Positions 17,209 to 26,300 of a stretch of 64,000 nt of DNA are shown one piece after another. Each line of letters starts with the position of its first letter. Positions within the stretch are counted from its first letter, which is position 1. This DNA comes from Streptomyces sp. NBC_01451. Lineage in GTDB: Bacteria > Actinomycetota > Actinomycetes > Streptomycetales > Streptomycetaceae. The translations under genes and the position numbers were made by a program. A model generated the notes under the pieces. That model ran no database searches. It was given only the letters and a program-made list of their open reading frames with translations, and was not told the origin of the DNA. The stretch lies in NCBI RefSeq assembly GCF_036227485.1, contig NZ_CP109479.1, forward strand, positions 248,001-312,000, written 5' to 3'.

Positions 17209-18735
17209 TCATGACCGAACAGGGGCGTCGCCCAAGACCCGGGCCAGCCATTCGTCCAGCGCGGCCGGTGAGGTGCCGGACCAGCCCAGATGAGCGTCCG
17301 GACGGATCAGCATGGTCTTCCGCCCGTGCTCTGGTGACAGGAAGGCGGCGACAGCACCGCCTCCGCCCAGCCTTCGACGTGCGATATCCACGAATACCTG
17401 TGTCCGCGTGTCCGCACCGGGAGCGACAAGGGCCCAGCCTGGGCATAGCTCGGCGTGCAGACGAGTCCGCGTACCGTCTTCCCGGACGCACTGCAGGTCC
17501 GGCACTCGGTCACCGGCACACGAACCGGCCGCGGCCCATGGAAACGTCAGCCGCCCCGCCAAAGGACCTGTGCGATAACTGACCCTGAGCTGCGAGGACT
17601 TCTCCCAGAGCAGCCGCTGTACGACCGGCCGGTTCAGCAGCGGTACCAGAACGTGATCGCGTACGGCCTGGGCCAGCGGGCTCTCCCCTACGACCAGGCG
17701 AGTGACACGGCTCGTGGCCCCCACTACTTCCCGCGCCACAGGCCGCCGTTCGGCCTCGTACGTGTCCAGCAGACCGCTCCCGGCCCGACCCGAAACGACC
17801 AGGGCGAGCTTCCACGCCAGGTTCTCGGCGTCCCCCAGCCCGGTGTTCATACCCTGCCCTCCAAAGGGACTGTGCACGTGCGCCGCATCCCCGGCCAGCA
17901 GGATCCGGCCGCGACGGTAGCCGGTGGCCAGGCGGCGCTGGACACGGAACGCGGACGTCCACAGGACATCCCACGCCATGGCAGGTTCAACACGGGCATG
18001 ATCCCGCAGCGCGCTGCCCAGCACAGCAGACACCTGATCAGGATCGACAACGCCCGCTCCCCCTGCGGGTGCCGAAGCCACAAGGCGCCACACGTCGTTC
18101 CCCGGCAGCGGGAAGACTCCGAGCATCTCGTCCTTGCGCAGCCACCCCGACACCGTGTCCCTGCGCAGAGGCAACGCCGCCCGCACATCCGCCAGCAGGA
18201 AACCCTCCGCCACGGATGCCCCGGGGAACTCGATGCCCGCCACTTTGCGCACCCTGCTGTGCGCGCCGTCACAGCCGACGAGCCACCGTGTGCGAACTGA
18301 CCTGTCGGTCAGGTGCACAGTCACGCCGTTCCGATCCTGATCGGCACCGAGAAGTTCCTGCCCCCACTCCACGGCGACGCCCAGTTCACCCAGCCGGCGC
18401 CGCAGCCGAGCCTCCACCTCTGCCTGCGAGTTGACCAACACTGGACGGCTCACCAACTTCGCGTGTTCGCCGACCCTCAAGCGCGCCAGGCACCTCCCGT
18501 TAACGTGCGTGACGACCTCCGCCACACGGACCGACTGCTCCGGCAACCCGTCCAAGGCGCCAAGCCGATCGAGGACTTCCGAGCCTCGCGGCTGCAACCC
18601 CAGCGCCCGCGAAGTCACTGACGGATGCTCCGCTTTGTCAATCACCTCGACCGATACCCCCGCCGCGCGTAGACCACACGCCAGCGCGAGTCCCGTCGGA
18701 CCCGCACCCACCACCACAACCGTCGGAGTCGCCAC
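17209..18735 (-). CDS. FAD-dependent aromatic monooxygenase (PHBH type)
   Basis: 508-residue flavoprotein monooxygenase of the p-hydroxybenzoate hydroxylase class, the group that hydroxylates phenols, polyketides or rifamycins using NAD(P)H and oxygen. The N-terminal GAGPTGLALACGL (GxGxxG, residues 10-15) binds the FAD ADP. GCDGAHSRVRK near 155 is the DG motif. ILLAGDAAHVHSPFGGQGMN near 281-300 is the GD motif contacting the FAD ribityl chain. A thioredoxin-like C-terminal domain follows, as in the RdmE/rifampin monooxygenase subgroup. I prefer GTG 18735, with GGAAGG 9 bases upstream, over ATG 18753, whose GGGGAG touches the codon. It is a lone gene, convergent with the RHS operon, and its substrate is unknown. 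Confidence 0.88.
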   Translation of the reverse strand: MATPTVVVVGAGPTGLALACGLRAAGVSVEVIDKAEHPSVTSRALGLQPRGSEVLDRLGALDGLPEQSVRVAEVVTHVNGRCLARLRVGEHAKLVSRPVLVNSQAEVEARLRRRLGELGVAVEWGQELLGADQDRNGVTVHLTDRSVRTRWLVGCDGAHSRVRKVAGIEFPGASVAEGFLLADVRAALPLRRDTVSGWLRKDEMLGVFPLPGNDVWRLVASAPAGGAGVVDPDQVSAVLGSALRDHARVEPAMAWDVLWTSAFRVQRRLATGYRRGRILLAGDAAHVHSPFGGQGMNTGLGDAENLAWKLALVVSGRAGSGLLDTYEAERRPVAREVVGATSRVTRLVVGESPLAQAVRDHVLVPLLNRPVVQRLLWEKSSQLRVSYRTGPLAGRLTFPWAAAGSCAGDRVPDLQCVREDGTRTRLHAELCPGWALVAPGADTRTQVFVDIARRRLGGGGAVAAFLSPEHGRKTMLIRPDAHLGWSGTSPAALDEWLARVLGDAPVRS

Positions 18736-19028
18736 GCCAACCCGCCTTCCCATCTCCCCGCACAATGCAGCGGTGTTGGTACCCCTATTTGGTGCAGCAG
18801 CGATGCAAGCCATCCTCGCCACTGGATAGGTTCCGGATTCAGCCACACCCAATGGCCGTGCCGTCAAACCTTCTTGAACACCAGGTCCACGTTCCGATCC
18901 CTCACGTCAGTCTCCCGACAGATCCATCCGTTCTCCCGTGCTCACCCTGCTAAAGGTTGTCCCGTGAATGATCTCCGATGCGGTCGAAGTGTTGCGACCT
19001 CGGGTGGTCGGGGCCGCCTAGCCCGCGA

Positions 19029-19068
19029 GAGTGAGGGTCCGCCAGCGAACTGGTGGACCCTCACCCTC
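19029..19068. terminator. Strong hairpin in gene-free stretch
   Basis: A stem of about 18 base pairs (GAGTGAGGGTCCGCCAG against CTGGTGGACCCTCACCCTC) with a CGAA tetraloop. The surrounding 18754-19140 stretch holds no supported gene. It may be the terminator of a lost gene or end-of-element debris. Confidence 0.6.
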
Positions 19069-19140
19069 GTTCAGAACGGTGACACGTTCACGAATAGCGC
19101 AAGGTTGGAATGACGCTCCCCGCCAGTCGGCGCCTCCACG

Positions 19141-19413
19141 TGGACAACGGCCGAACGCCAGGCCTACGCCAACGACCTCGGAGACGCCCGCGCCCTGATC
19201 GCGGTCTCCGCCACCACCAACCGGTCCAAGTCCGACCAGGACCCCGCCACCTGGCAGCCCCCAGCGGTCGGCTACCGCTGCACCTACGCCGCCGACTGGA
19301 TCACCGTCAAAACCCGCTGGAGCTTGACGATCGACCCCGCCGAACAGAAGACGCTCACCGACATCCTCTCCAGCTGTCCGAACAGCCCGATCGAGGTCAC
19401 CCTCGCCCGCTGA
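19141..19413 (+). pseudogene. DUF1524/HNH secreted nuclease remnant (second)
   Basis: 90 codons in one frame reading WTTAERQAYANDLGD, ATTNRSKSDQDPATWQPP, YRCTYAADWITVKTRWSLTI and ending at TGA 19411-19413. This is the C-terminal third of a DUF1524-type HNH nuclease, complete to its normal end. The catalytic D-H segment and everything before are missing; the frame has a stop at 19111. It differs in sequence from the remnant at 10008, so the two are separate paralogs, not halves of one gene. Confidence 0.75.
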
Positions 19414-19474
19414 CCCGGCCCTCCTCAGGAAAATGCGTCCGGTTCGGCGGGCCGACGCGAGGAGAATCGTGTGT

Positions 19475-22156
19475 ATGGTCCGTTCGTCCAGATTCCCCAT
19501 CTCCGACCACGAGTACGTCCAGCGGGTCCGCCGTCACCCGCCCGGCTCCCTGCAGCCCCTGATCGCACAGGTGAGCTCGCTGCTGCCGACGAAGGTCGAC
19601 TGGCAGCAGGACTGGGTGAGGCTGAACCGGCACCGGAGCATCAAGGGGCTGCACCGGCCGTGGGCGTTCGCCGACGCCGCATGGGTGTCACTGACCCGTG
19701 GGAACGAGCATCGGCAGCGGCTTGCGGCCATGGACGACCTAGAGGAGATCCTTGCCCAGTACGTGGCGCTGGACGACCTCTACCGGCACTTGCCGGTCGG
19801 TGATCGGATGTCGGGACTTCTGCTGCGGGTGGCCGGGCAGCAGTTCACCTGGCAGGAGGACGACTTCTCCGAGCTTGCCCGCAGTGTGGCCATGTTGGTC
19901 CAGACGGAGCCGACGAAACCGCTGAAGGCCCTCGTCGACGGCTGGGAGCAGGAGGTGCTGGGCTGCCCCGTCTCGGACTACGTGTGGCTGGGGCAGCTGC
20001 TGTTCACCGCGGCGACCTACTGGCAGGGCCGGGTCGACCTGGACTGGGTGCCCGAGAACGAGCTCGCCGTGTTCACGGAGCTTACGAGCCGCGCCGCCGT
20101 GGAGGCCGTCCTCGAACGGCACTTCGCCACGGGGGCAGAGGAGGAACGCGCCCGTGCTGCCGCAGGACTGATCTCATCCGACCCGCTGATGCGGAGGTAC
20201 ACGCCCAACCCGCTGCGCTCCAGGCCCCTGGTGAGGGGTTTCGGGTGCGACTACCTGATCCCGGTGACGCCCGCGGCGCTGGGCAAGGTCAGCCCGATGG
20301 GCCTCTACTACACAGGGATGGAGCACTTCGGCCCCGGCAGCAAGGCCTTCGAGCTGTTCGCGGGAGACCTGGGCGAGCTGTTCGAACAGTACGTGGGCCG
20401 GCATCTGCGGCTGCTCCCGGATGCCGAGGTCCATCACGAGATCGCCTACGGCAAGGGCGGCGGCCAGAACAGCGTCGACTGGATCGTGGTCCTGCCCGGC
20501 CTCGTGCTGCTGCTGGACGCCAAGGCGGCCCGGCCCACCGCAGGCCTGCGGCTCGGGCCGCAGGAGACGTTCGGCGAAGAGCTGAATCAGAAGCTGGGCA
20601 AGGCCATCGGGAAGCAGATCCCGAACACCGCGAAGCTCATCCGGGAGCGGCACCCGAAGTTCGCCCACATCCCCCACGACCGGCCGATGTTCGGCATCGT
20701 GATGACGATGGAGCCGTACCACCTGGTCAACACCCCCGAGTTCCGGCACGTCCTGCCGACCTCGGACGTGCCGACGGTGGTGGCCTCGGCAAGCGAACTG
20801 GAGGACGCGGTCGTCGCGACGGACCCCACGCTGGAGGAGGCAGTCCTGGCCCGGATCGAGCAGCCACCTCCCGCCGGATGGTCCCTGCGGGCCCTCGCCG
20901 ACGGACGGCCCATCATCAATCGCCGCCGGAGTCGGCCTGGACGCCCCGCACAGGCCGCGATTGCACGAGCTACGACACACATTCGCCGTTCGCACCCTGC
21001 TGCACTGGTATCGCACCGAGGACAACATTCAGGCGAAGATCCCGTCGCTGTCGACCTATATGGGACACCGCGAACCGGCCTGCACCTACTGGTATCTGTC
21101 GGCGGCCCCGGAACTGCTCGCACTGGCCGCCGCCCGCCGCGACGGCGTCCGGAAAGCGGCTCGCCCATGACCCTGATCGCCCCCACCCTGCAGGCGTTCT
21201 TCACCGACCGCCTCGCCCGCCAGCGCCAGGCCAGCCCCCGCACCATTGCCGCCTACCGCGACGCGCTCCGCCTCCTGCTCACCTTCGTACAGCAGCGGAC
21301 CGACACCGCTCCGGCGAAGCTGGACTGGAACGACCTTGACGCGGACGTGATCTCCGCGTTCCTGAACCACCTGGAGGACGAGCGCGGCAACAGCACCCGA
21401 ACCCGCAACGTCCGCCTGACCGCGATCCGCTCCCTGTTCTCCTACGCCGCCCTCCAGCACCCCGAACATGCCCTGCTCATCCAGCGGGTCCTGGATATCC
21501 CGCCGAAACGGTTCGACAAGAGGACCATCACGTTCCTGACCGGCCAGGAGGTCGAGGCGCTGCTGGCGGCACCGGATCCGAAACACTGGGAAGGACGGAG
21601 GGACAAGGCCATGCTGGCCCTGGCCGTCCAGACCGGCCTGCGCGTCTCCGAACTCACGAGCCTGAACTTGGACGACATCACCCTGGGCGACGGCGCCGCC
21701 GTCCGTTGCGAGGGGAAGGGACGCAAACAGCGCACCGTCCCGCTCGACCGCCCGGTTCAGAACCTGCTGGGCTCCTGGCTGAACGAACGCGCCGGCCACG
21801 GCGGCGACCCCTTGTTCTGCACCCGCACCGGGCGGCGCCTCAGCCGCGACGCCGTCGCACAGCGCCTGAGCACCCACGCGAAGGTCGCCGCGCAAGCCCG
21901 CCCATCCCTGCAGGACAAGAGCATCCACCCGCACGTCCTGCGGCACAGTTGCGCCATGTCGCTGCTGCAGGCCGGCGTCGACACCACCGTCATCGCACTC
22001 TGGCTCGGCCACGCCGGCGTCCGCTCCACCGACGCCTACGTCCACGCCGACATGACCATCAAGGAGAAGGCCCTGGCCCTGACCACACCGGTCACCGCCC
22101 GACCAGGCCGCTACCAACCCAGCGACAAGGTCCTCGCTTTCCTCGACCGCCTGTGA
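19475..22156 (+). CDS. PD-(D/E)XK nuclease-like protein, 3' end replaced by RIT remnant
   Basis: The first about 483 residues (to about 20923) are an uncharacterised, largely helical protein with a nuclease-like core. D335 lies in SVDWIVVLPG and is followed by LLLDAKA (D348-x-K350), the spacing of PD-(D/E)XK endonucleases, preceded by EVHHEIAYGKGG. From about 20924 the DNA is a RIT recombinase remnant in another frame. The nuclease frame happens to stay open and joins the tyrosine recombinase that starts at 21167, so the sequence reads as one 893-residue chimera. I consider that accidental: the native C terminus is lost. ATG 19475 has GGAG 10 bases upstream; GTG 19469 is also possible. Function is unknown; a DNA-cleaving defence role is only a guess. 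Confidence 0.65.
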   Translation: MVRSSRFPISDHEYVQRVRRHPPGSLQPLIAQVSSLLPTKVDWQQDWVRLNRHRSIKGLHRPWAFADAAWVSLTRGNEHRQRLAAMDDLEEILAQYVALDDLYRHLPVGDRMSGLLLRVAGQQFTWQEDDFSELARSVAMLVQTEPTKPLKALVDGWEQEVLGCPVSDYVWLGQLLFTAATYWQGRVDLDWVPENELAVFTELTSRAAVEAVLERHFATGAEEERARAAAGLISSDPLMRRYTPNPLRSRPLVRGFGCDYLIPVTPAALGKVSPMGLYYTGMEHFGPGSKAFELFAGDLGELFEQYVGRHLRLLPDAEVHHEIAYGKGGGQNSVDWIVVLPGLVLLLDAKAARPTAGLRLGPQETFGEELNQKLGKAIGKQIPNTAKLIRERHPKFAHIPHDRPMFGIVMTMEPYHLVNTPEFRHVLPTSDVPTVVASASELEDAVVATDPTLEEAVLARIEQPPPAGWSLRALADGRPIINRRRSRPGRPAQAAIARATTHIRRSHPAALVSHRGQHSGEDPVAVDLYGTPRTGLHLLVSVGGPGTARTGRRPPRRRPESGSPMTLIAPTLQAFFTDRLARQRQASPRTIAAYRDALRLLLTFVQQRTDTAPAKLDWNDLDADVISAFLNHLEDERGNSTRTRNVRLTAIRSLFSYAALQHPEHALLIQRVLDIPPKRFDKRTITFLTGQEVEALLAAPDPKHWEGRRDKAMLALAVQTGLRVSELTSLNLDDITLGDGAAVRCEGKGRKQRTVPLDRPVQNLLGSWLNERAGHGGDPLFCTRTGRRLSRDAVAQRLSTHAKVAAQARPSLQDKSIHPHVLRHSCAMSLLQAGVDTTVIALWLGHAGVRSTDAYVHADMTIKEKALALTTPVTARPGRYQPSDKVLAFLDRL
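20924..21170 (+). pseudogene. Tyrosine recombinase C-terminal remnant (middle gene of a RIT trio)
   Basis: Reads LHELRHTFAVRTLLHWYR, LSTYMGHREPACTYWYLSAA and ends at TGA 21168-21170. It contains the HxxR box and the catalytic tyrosine box of a tyrosine recombinase, with the first 200 or so residues gone. The stop overlaps the ATG of the next recombinase (ATGA), the tight coupling known from recombinase-in-trio elements. The 5' break is where this element fused to the nuclease-like gene. Confidence 0.8.
21167..22156 (+). CDS. Tyrosine recombinase/integrase (third RIT gene)
   Basis: 329-residue phage-integrase-family recombinase. It has an N-terminal SAM-like core-binding domain (about residues 5-95) and a catalytic domain with Arg in TGLRVSELTSLNLDD (about 157), HVLRHSC (HxxR, about 255) and the nucleophile in STDAYVHAD (about Tyr 290). 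The length is normal. It starts with ATG 21167, overlapping the stop of the preceding recombinase remnant. In RIT elements three such recombinases act together; here the first is missing and the second truncated, so activity of this one alone is doubtful. The same frame is open upstream into the nuclease-like gene. Confidence 0.88.
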   Translation: MTLIAPTLQAFFTDRLARQRQASPRTIAAYRDALRLLLTFVQQRTDTAPAKLDWNDLDADVISAFLNHLEDERGNSTRTRNVRLTAIRSLFSYAALQHPEHALLIQRVLDIPPKRFDKRTITFLTGQEVEALLAAPDPKHWEGRRDKAMLALAVQTGLRVSELTSLNLDDITLGDGAAVRCEGKGRKQRTVPLDRPVQNLLGSWLNERAGHGGDPLFCTRTGRRLSRDAVAQRLSTHAKVAAQARPSLQDKSIHPHVLRHSCAMSLLQAGVDTTVIALWLGHAGVRSTDAYVHADMTIKEKALALTTPVTARPGRYQPSDKVLAFLDRL

Positions 22157-22198
22157 CACCGATGCACGGCTCGGATGAACGGCCCGACGCCATGAGGG

Positions 22199-22633
22199 TC
22201 AGTCCTCCCACGGCCACAGGCTGAAGCGCCACCATCGACCGCGCGGTGAAACGGTGTGTCTCAGGGCCGGGTGATCGAGGATTCTGCGGTCCAGGCGCCC
22301 GACGATGCGGACGAGCTCGCGCGCGGACTTCGGAGGCAAAGCATGTATGGCGACCTCCAGGAGGTCTCGCCATTCACCTGGCTCCGGCGGACAGCAGGAC
22401 GGTTCACCACAGCCCGTGAGAACGAGAGGCGAACGCCGTCGCGGGGTATGCGCCAGCACACTCCAGGCAGCCAGGGCTTTGCCAAGGTCACCGGGCGAGA
22501 AGCGAGTTCGCTCCAAGCGGATGATCTCGGCCTGCGCCGAGCCAGAGAGCTGACCGATTTTCGAATATCGCCCGCGCTCAACCGGGAACCTCCGGCGGTC
22601 TGAGCGCAGGTCAGAAGGACGCCTACGCGGCAT
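22199..22633 (-). CDS. Hypothetical basic protein
   Basis: 144-residue arginine-rich protein starting MPRRRPSDLRSDRRRFP. The middle contains helices (RYSKIGQLSGSAQAEIIRLE and LPPKSARELVRIVGRLDRRI). Codon use fits a real gene: the opposite-strand frames are much less protein-like. No family was recognised. It is convergent with the recombinase and may be cargo or a remnant of the same mobile region. Confidence 0.55.
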   Translation of the reverse strand: MPRRRPSDLRSDRRRFPVERGRYSKIGQLSGSAQAEIIRLERTRFSPGDLGKALAAWSVLAHTPRRRSPLVLTGCGEPSCCPPEPGEWRDLLEVAIHALPPKSARELVRIVGRLDRRILDHPALRHTVSPRGRWWRFSLWPWED

Positions 22634-22709
22634 GGTCCTTTCGATGCACTGTCATGGCATCAGTGTGTCAGAAGCTGAGCAGCGCTGGCAGCCGCCGTCC
22701 ATCCTCAAC

Positions 22710-22806
22710 TATGCCGAACCGAGCAACCCCCACCGTGGTTGCGGCCAGTCACAGTGGCACCCTGCTCGGCATAGTCGCGGGCTCGGCATAGGTCGATCTA
22801 TGCCGA
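22710..22806. repeat. Cluster of TATGCCGA repeats
   Basis: The 8-mer TATGCCGA occurs at 22710 and 22799 and its reverse complement TCGGCATA at 22766 and 22783, directly before the istB fragment at 22818. The density and mixed orientation suggest the end of a lost mobile element. No gene is visible in 22634-22817. Confidence 0.5.
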
Positions 22807-22817
22807 CATCCGCATAG

Positions 22818-23078
22818 GTCGACGACATCGGCCTGCTGCCGGTCGGGGAAGACGCCGCCGAGGCGTTCTACCGCATCATCGACGCCGCCTACGAACGCCG
22901 GTCCATCGCGGTGACCAGCAACATCCACCCCTCAGGCTTCGACACGATCATGCCGAAGACCCTCGCGGGCGCGAGCACCGACCGCCTCATGCACCACGCT
23001 CACCTCGTGACCACCACCGGCGACTCACACCGCCTCGCCGAGGCCCTCGCCGGGAAGGGAGTGGTCCCCTTGAACTGA
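22818..23078 (+). pseudogene. istB: IstB-like IS21 helper ATPase, C-terminal remnant
   Basis: 87 codons: VDDIGLLPVGEDAAEAFYRI (Walker B region of IstB), then RRSIAVTSNIHPSGFDTIMP (sensor region) and the normal IstB end, closing at TGA 23076-23078. The Walker A half is missing, so it is inactive. The typical IS21-like end repeats follow at once. Confidence 0.85.
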
Positions 23079-23101
23079 CCCCCACCCCCAGGAACACCAC
23101 T

Positions 23102-23182
23102 GGCCACACACCTGGGTTTCTGATGGCCACCAGCCTGGACACCCAACGGCCACCCACCTGGGCATCTCAATGACCGTTGACA
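23102..23182 (+). repeat. IS21-type right end with three internal repeats
   Basis: GGCCAC...CCTGG motifs recur at 23102, 23125 and 23148 with a period of 23 bases and the end reads CAATGACCGTTGACA. Multiple terminal repeats next to istB are characteristic of IS21-family ends. Only this right end is left. Confidence 0.65.
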
Positions 23183-23344
23183 GCGAGTTCGGCGATGGCC
23201 TTTCGGGCGGCGGCCAACTCCGCGAGACGCGCTTCAGTCTCGGCGAGTGTGCGCCGGTCAAGCAATCTTCCTCCTGACAAGCGCGGACAGGGTTTTCAGC
23301 AGACGCAGGCTCGCGGCGGGGGTTGCGAGGAAAGGTCATGCGCC
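23183..23344 (-). other. Possible coiled-coil gene fragment
   Basis: On the minus strand a 31-residue frame ends at 23167 with LAETEARLAELAAARKAIAE, preceded by AGGAGG and a TTG. It may be a tiny protein or the tail of a gene cut by the IS21 end. Too short to name. Confidence 0.3.
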
Positions 23345-26300
23345 TCACAGAGCAGCGCGGGAATCGGGGGAGGCGCTGCTGAGGGCTGCGAGAAGGTCAT
23401 CGGCCCGAGGGTCTTCGAGTTCGGACAGTGCTATGGCCGCCTGCACCCTGTGGTCATGGCTTAGGGCTGGGTCAAGGGCCAGGGCGGTGAGGGCATCGGG
23501 GCCGCGTGGGTCGCCCAGAGAGGCCAACGCGGAGGCCGCCCACACCTGACCGGAGTCGTCCCGGGCGCCGTCGCGGGCGTATACCGCCAGGAGATCGGTG
23601 CCGCGTCGATCACCGAGTGCAGCGAGCTCTCCGGTGGCCATCAGACGGCCCGAGATCTGAAGACCGTGGGTCAGCGCCCACAGCGGGTCCACGGCGTCCA
23701 GGTAGCCGAGGCTAAACAGCCACCGTCCCATGGAGGAGTAACTCGCGTCATCAAGTGCGGGGTCGTGCGCCAGATGCCAGTAGGTGTCCGCTGCCGACGG
23801 ATCACCCATTTTGGCCAGCGACTCGGCTGCCTCCATACGCGTCCCGGAGTCGAGGTCCTGGTCGTGGGCGAGAGCCCGCAAGGTGGCCGAGGCGCGTTCG
23901 TCGCGGAGACTGACCAGAGCACGGGCCGCCTGCAGGTTGGAGATCCCGAACAGACCGGGCACGGTGGCGAGGTGCACCAGGAGGTCGGCGGCTTCGGCGT
24001 CGCCGAGCTCGGCCAGTACTGCAGCCGCCCACACTCGGCTCCCAGTGTCATGGTCGGGCGTGCGGGCGATCTCCCCGAGCTCATACGCGGCATGGGCGTC
24101 GCCGAGCCAGGTCAGTGCCGAAGCCGCCCATATACGGTCCTTGACGTCAAGTCCGGTACCACGCAACAGGCGCCGCAGAGTCTCGCGGGCGAGGGATGGG
24201 ATGTCAGGAGGCAGATGGGTGCCCAGCTGTACCTGCGCAGCGATGAAAGCGCAGCCAGCAATGCCGGACCGCTTGGCCAGACGCCGTAGCAGGCGAGCCA
24301 ACTCCTTGGGCGTGCCGTCCCGTTGCCCGAGATCGAGCACGAAGCCGACGAGGGGGCCGTCCGCTTCAGGCGGTCTCCAGAACTTGAGCCCCCAGATCCG
24401 TGGTCGGAAGCCCGGTACACGGGTCAGCAGCCCATATCGGGCCGGTCGGTTGAGTGTCCTGAATGTTCGGGCCGTTGCCGCCCTGTCCCGGGTCGCATGG
24501 CAGGCGGCGAAGTACTCCAGTAGCGTCCGATGGAGGAAGACGGCATCCCCGTCACGCACGGTCACCAAGCCGGTGCCGCGCAGGCTTTCCTCCAGGAATG
24601 TCTCCCATACGTCCAGAGGAACGGCTTTCGGTCGCGCGGCTTCCGGCTGGGCGGCGAGCAGATCGATCGCGCGGGTTTTGTTGCCGTCGTGCTGGGCCGA
24701 GGCCAGGTAGGCGACCAACTCGGGCAGGTGGTCGAGGGTTCGTTCCGCTGCGTTCAGGGCCGCCTGCCCCTGGTCTTGGGCCTGCAGAGCGGCCTGGGTG
24801 CGTGCCCGAAGGCCGCCAGCGCGCTGGCGTTTGTGCAACAGATCGACGAAGGCCTGGTAGATACGCCCGCGGCTGTCCGGGAGCTGGCGGTCGGGATCGA
24901 CGGTGTACAGCTGGCACAACATAGTGGCCATCAACGGCGTCCGAGCCAGCTCCTCAAGGTCGCGTCGCTGCAACTGCTTACTGAAGTCCGCGGCGGCGAC
25001 CCGTGGTTCGGGCAGGTTTTGGGAGGTGAACCACTGCTCGACGAACCGACCGAGGTCCTCGGTGGTGAAGGGCAGCAGCTCGTAACGCGCCGGAGTCCAG
25101 CTGCTGGAGGTGCTCTGCCCCAGTGCGCCGGGGGCCAGCGGTCGCATGGTTCCCACAAACCGATAGGGCGAACTGGGGATTTTCGACAGGGCGCCGAGCA
25201 TGGTGACGACCTCGGCCCGGGAATGGTCTGCCATCTCGTCCAGGCCGTCGATCAGCACGAGCCAATCGACCCCGCGCAACGGCCTGGTGGCGAAGAACTC
25301 TCCCGGCCAGCTTTCCGTAAGGCCTGCCGTACGCAGTTCCTTGGTCACACCGGCCGCGACGGCGTCGGGAAACGCGAGAGGCGCGGCCAGATCGGCGGCC
25401 CGTACGAGCACCGGTATGTACAGGCCTGGATGCCCTGCTCGCCACCGCTCGGCCAGGCTGATGAGCCCCGTGCGCAGCAGAGTGGACTTCCCGCCTCCCG
25501 GGCCGGCGACCACGAGGGCGTCGCCCCCGTTCTCCAGGATTTCCTGCGCCAGTACGGTCCCTGGTGGATCGGCCTGCCCGAGCGGCGACCGGACTGCAGC
25601 TCCGGCTTCCGCCGGTGCCGGTGCGGCCTGAGCTCGCTGGCGCAGGTGAACCGCGGCAGGTGGCGGGGGCGGTACGCCGGGCAGTGCGCCCGGATACGAA
25701 TGCTCGCGAGTCGCCCGGACCGCCATGTCCAGGTAGACGCGCAGTCGCGGCCCGGGATACCGCCAGCCGCCGAGACGTATCTGGTCGTCATCGAGCGCGT
25801 CCAGCCAAGCGATGTTACAGGTGGGGTCGGACTGGACCTGCGTGAGCTGTGGCAGTGCGGACAGCAGATCGCCGGCTGACACCATGTGGGCGCTGCCGGC
25901 CTTGTCGGACGAGCACAGCAGCCCGCACACCGCTCCGGTGCGGCGGTTGAGCACCGCGCTGCCGCTGTAGCCGCCACCCACCGGCGTACCGAACACCCGC
26001 TGCGGCTGCCAGTCCACGCCCAGCGGACGGCCGTTCTTGTCCACGGCACGCAGCCGGGAGGCGCCCTGCACGGTGAGCAGCGCCGACTGACCCGCCCGGA
26101 ACATGCCCGCCGGATATCCGAACGTCCATACCCAGTCACCGACGTCGATCAGGTCGGACACCAGCACATGCGGCAGACCCATGTCGTCGGGGGCACGCAG
26201 GAACGCCAAGTCCATGTCCCCCGGACGCCGACGTACATACCACTCCGGCACCGGCTCCAGGAGGAACTCGGAGCCGTCGACCGTACGGGCCCGTACAAAA

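Noticed and set aside
10008..19413. The two HNH fragments as halves of one gene split by a 9-kb insertion
   Set aside because: Both fragments cover the same WTTA-to-NRSK region with different sequences, so they come from separate genes.
19110..19562. A 150-codon plus-strand frame across the second HNH remnant
   Set aside because: Another frame of the same DNA (19141-19413) gives a clear DUF1524 C terminus; the 150-codon frame is arginine/proline-rich shadow.
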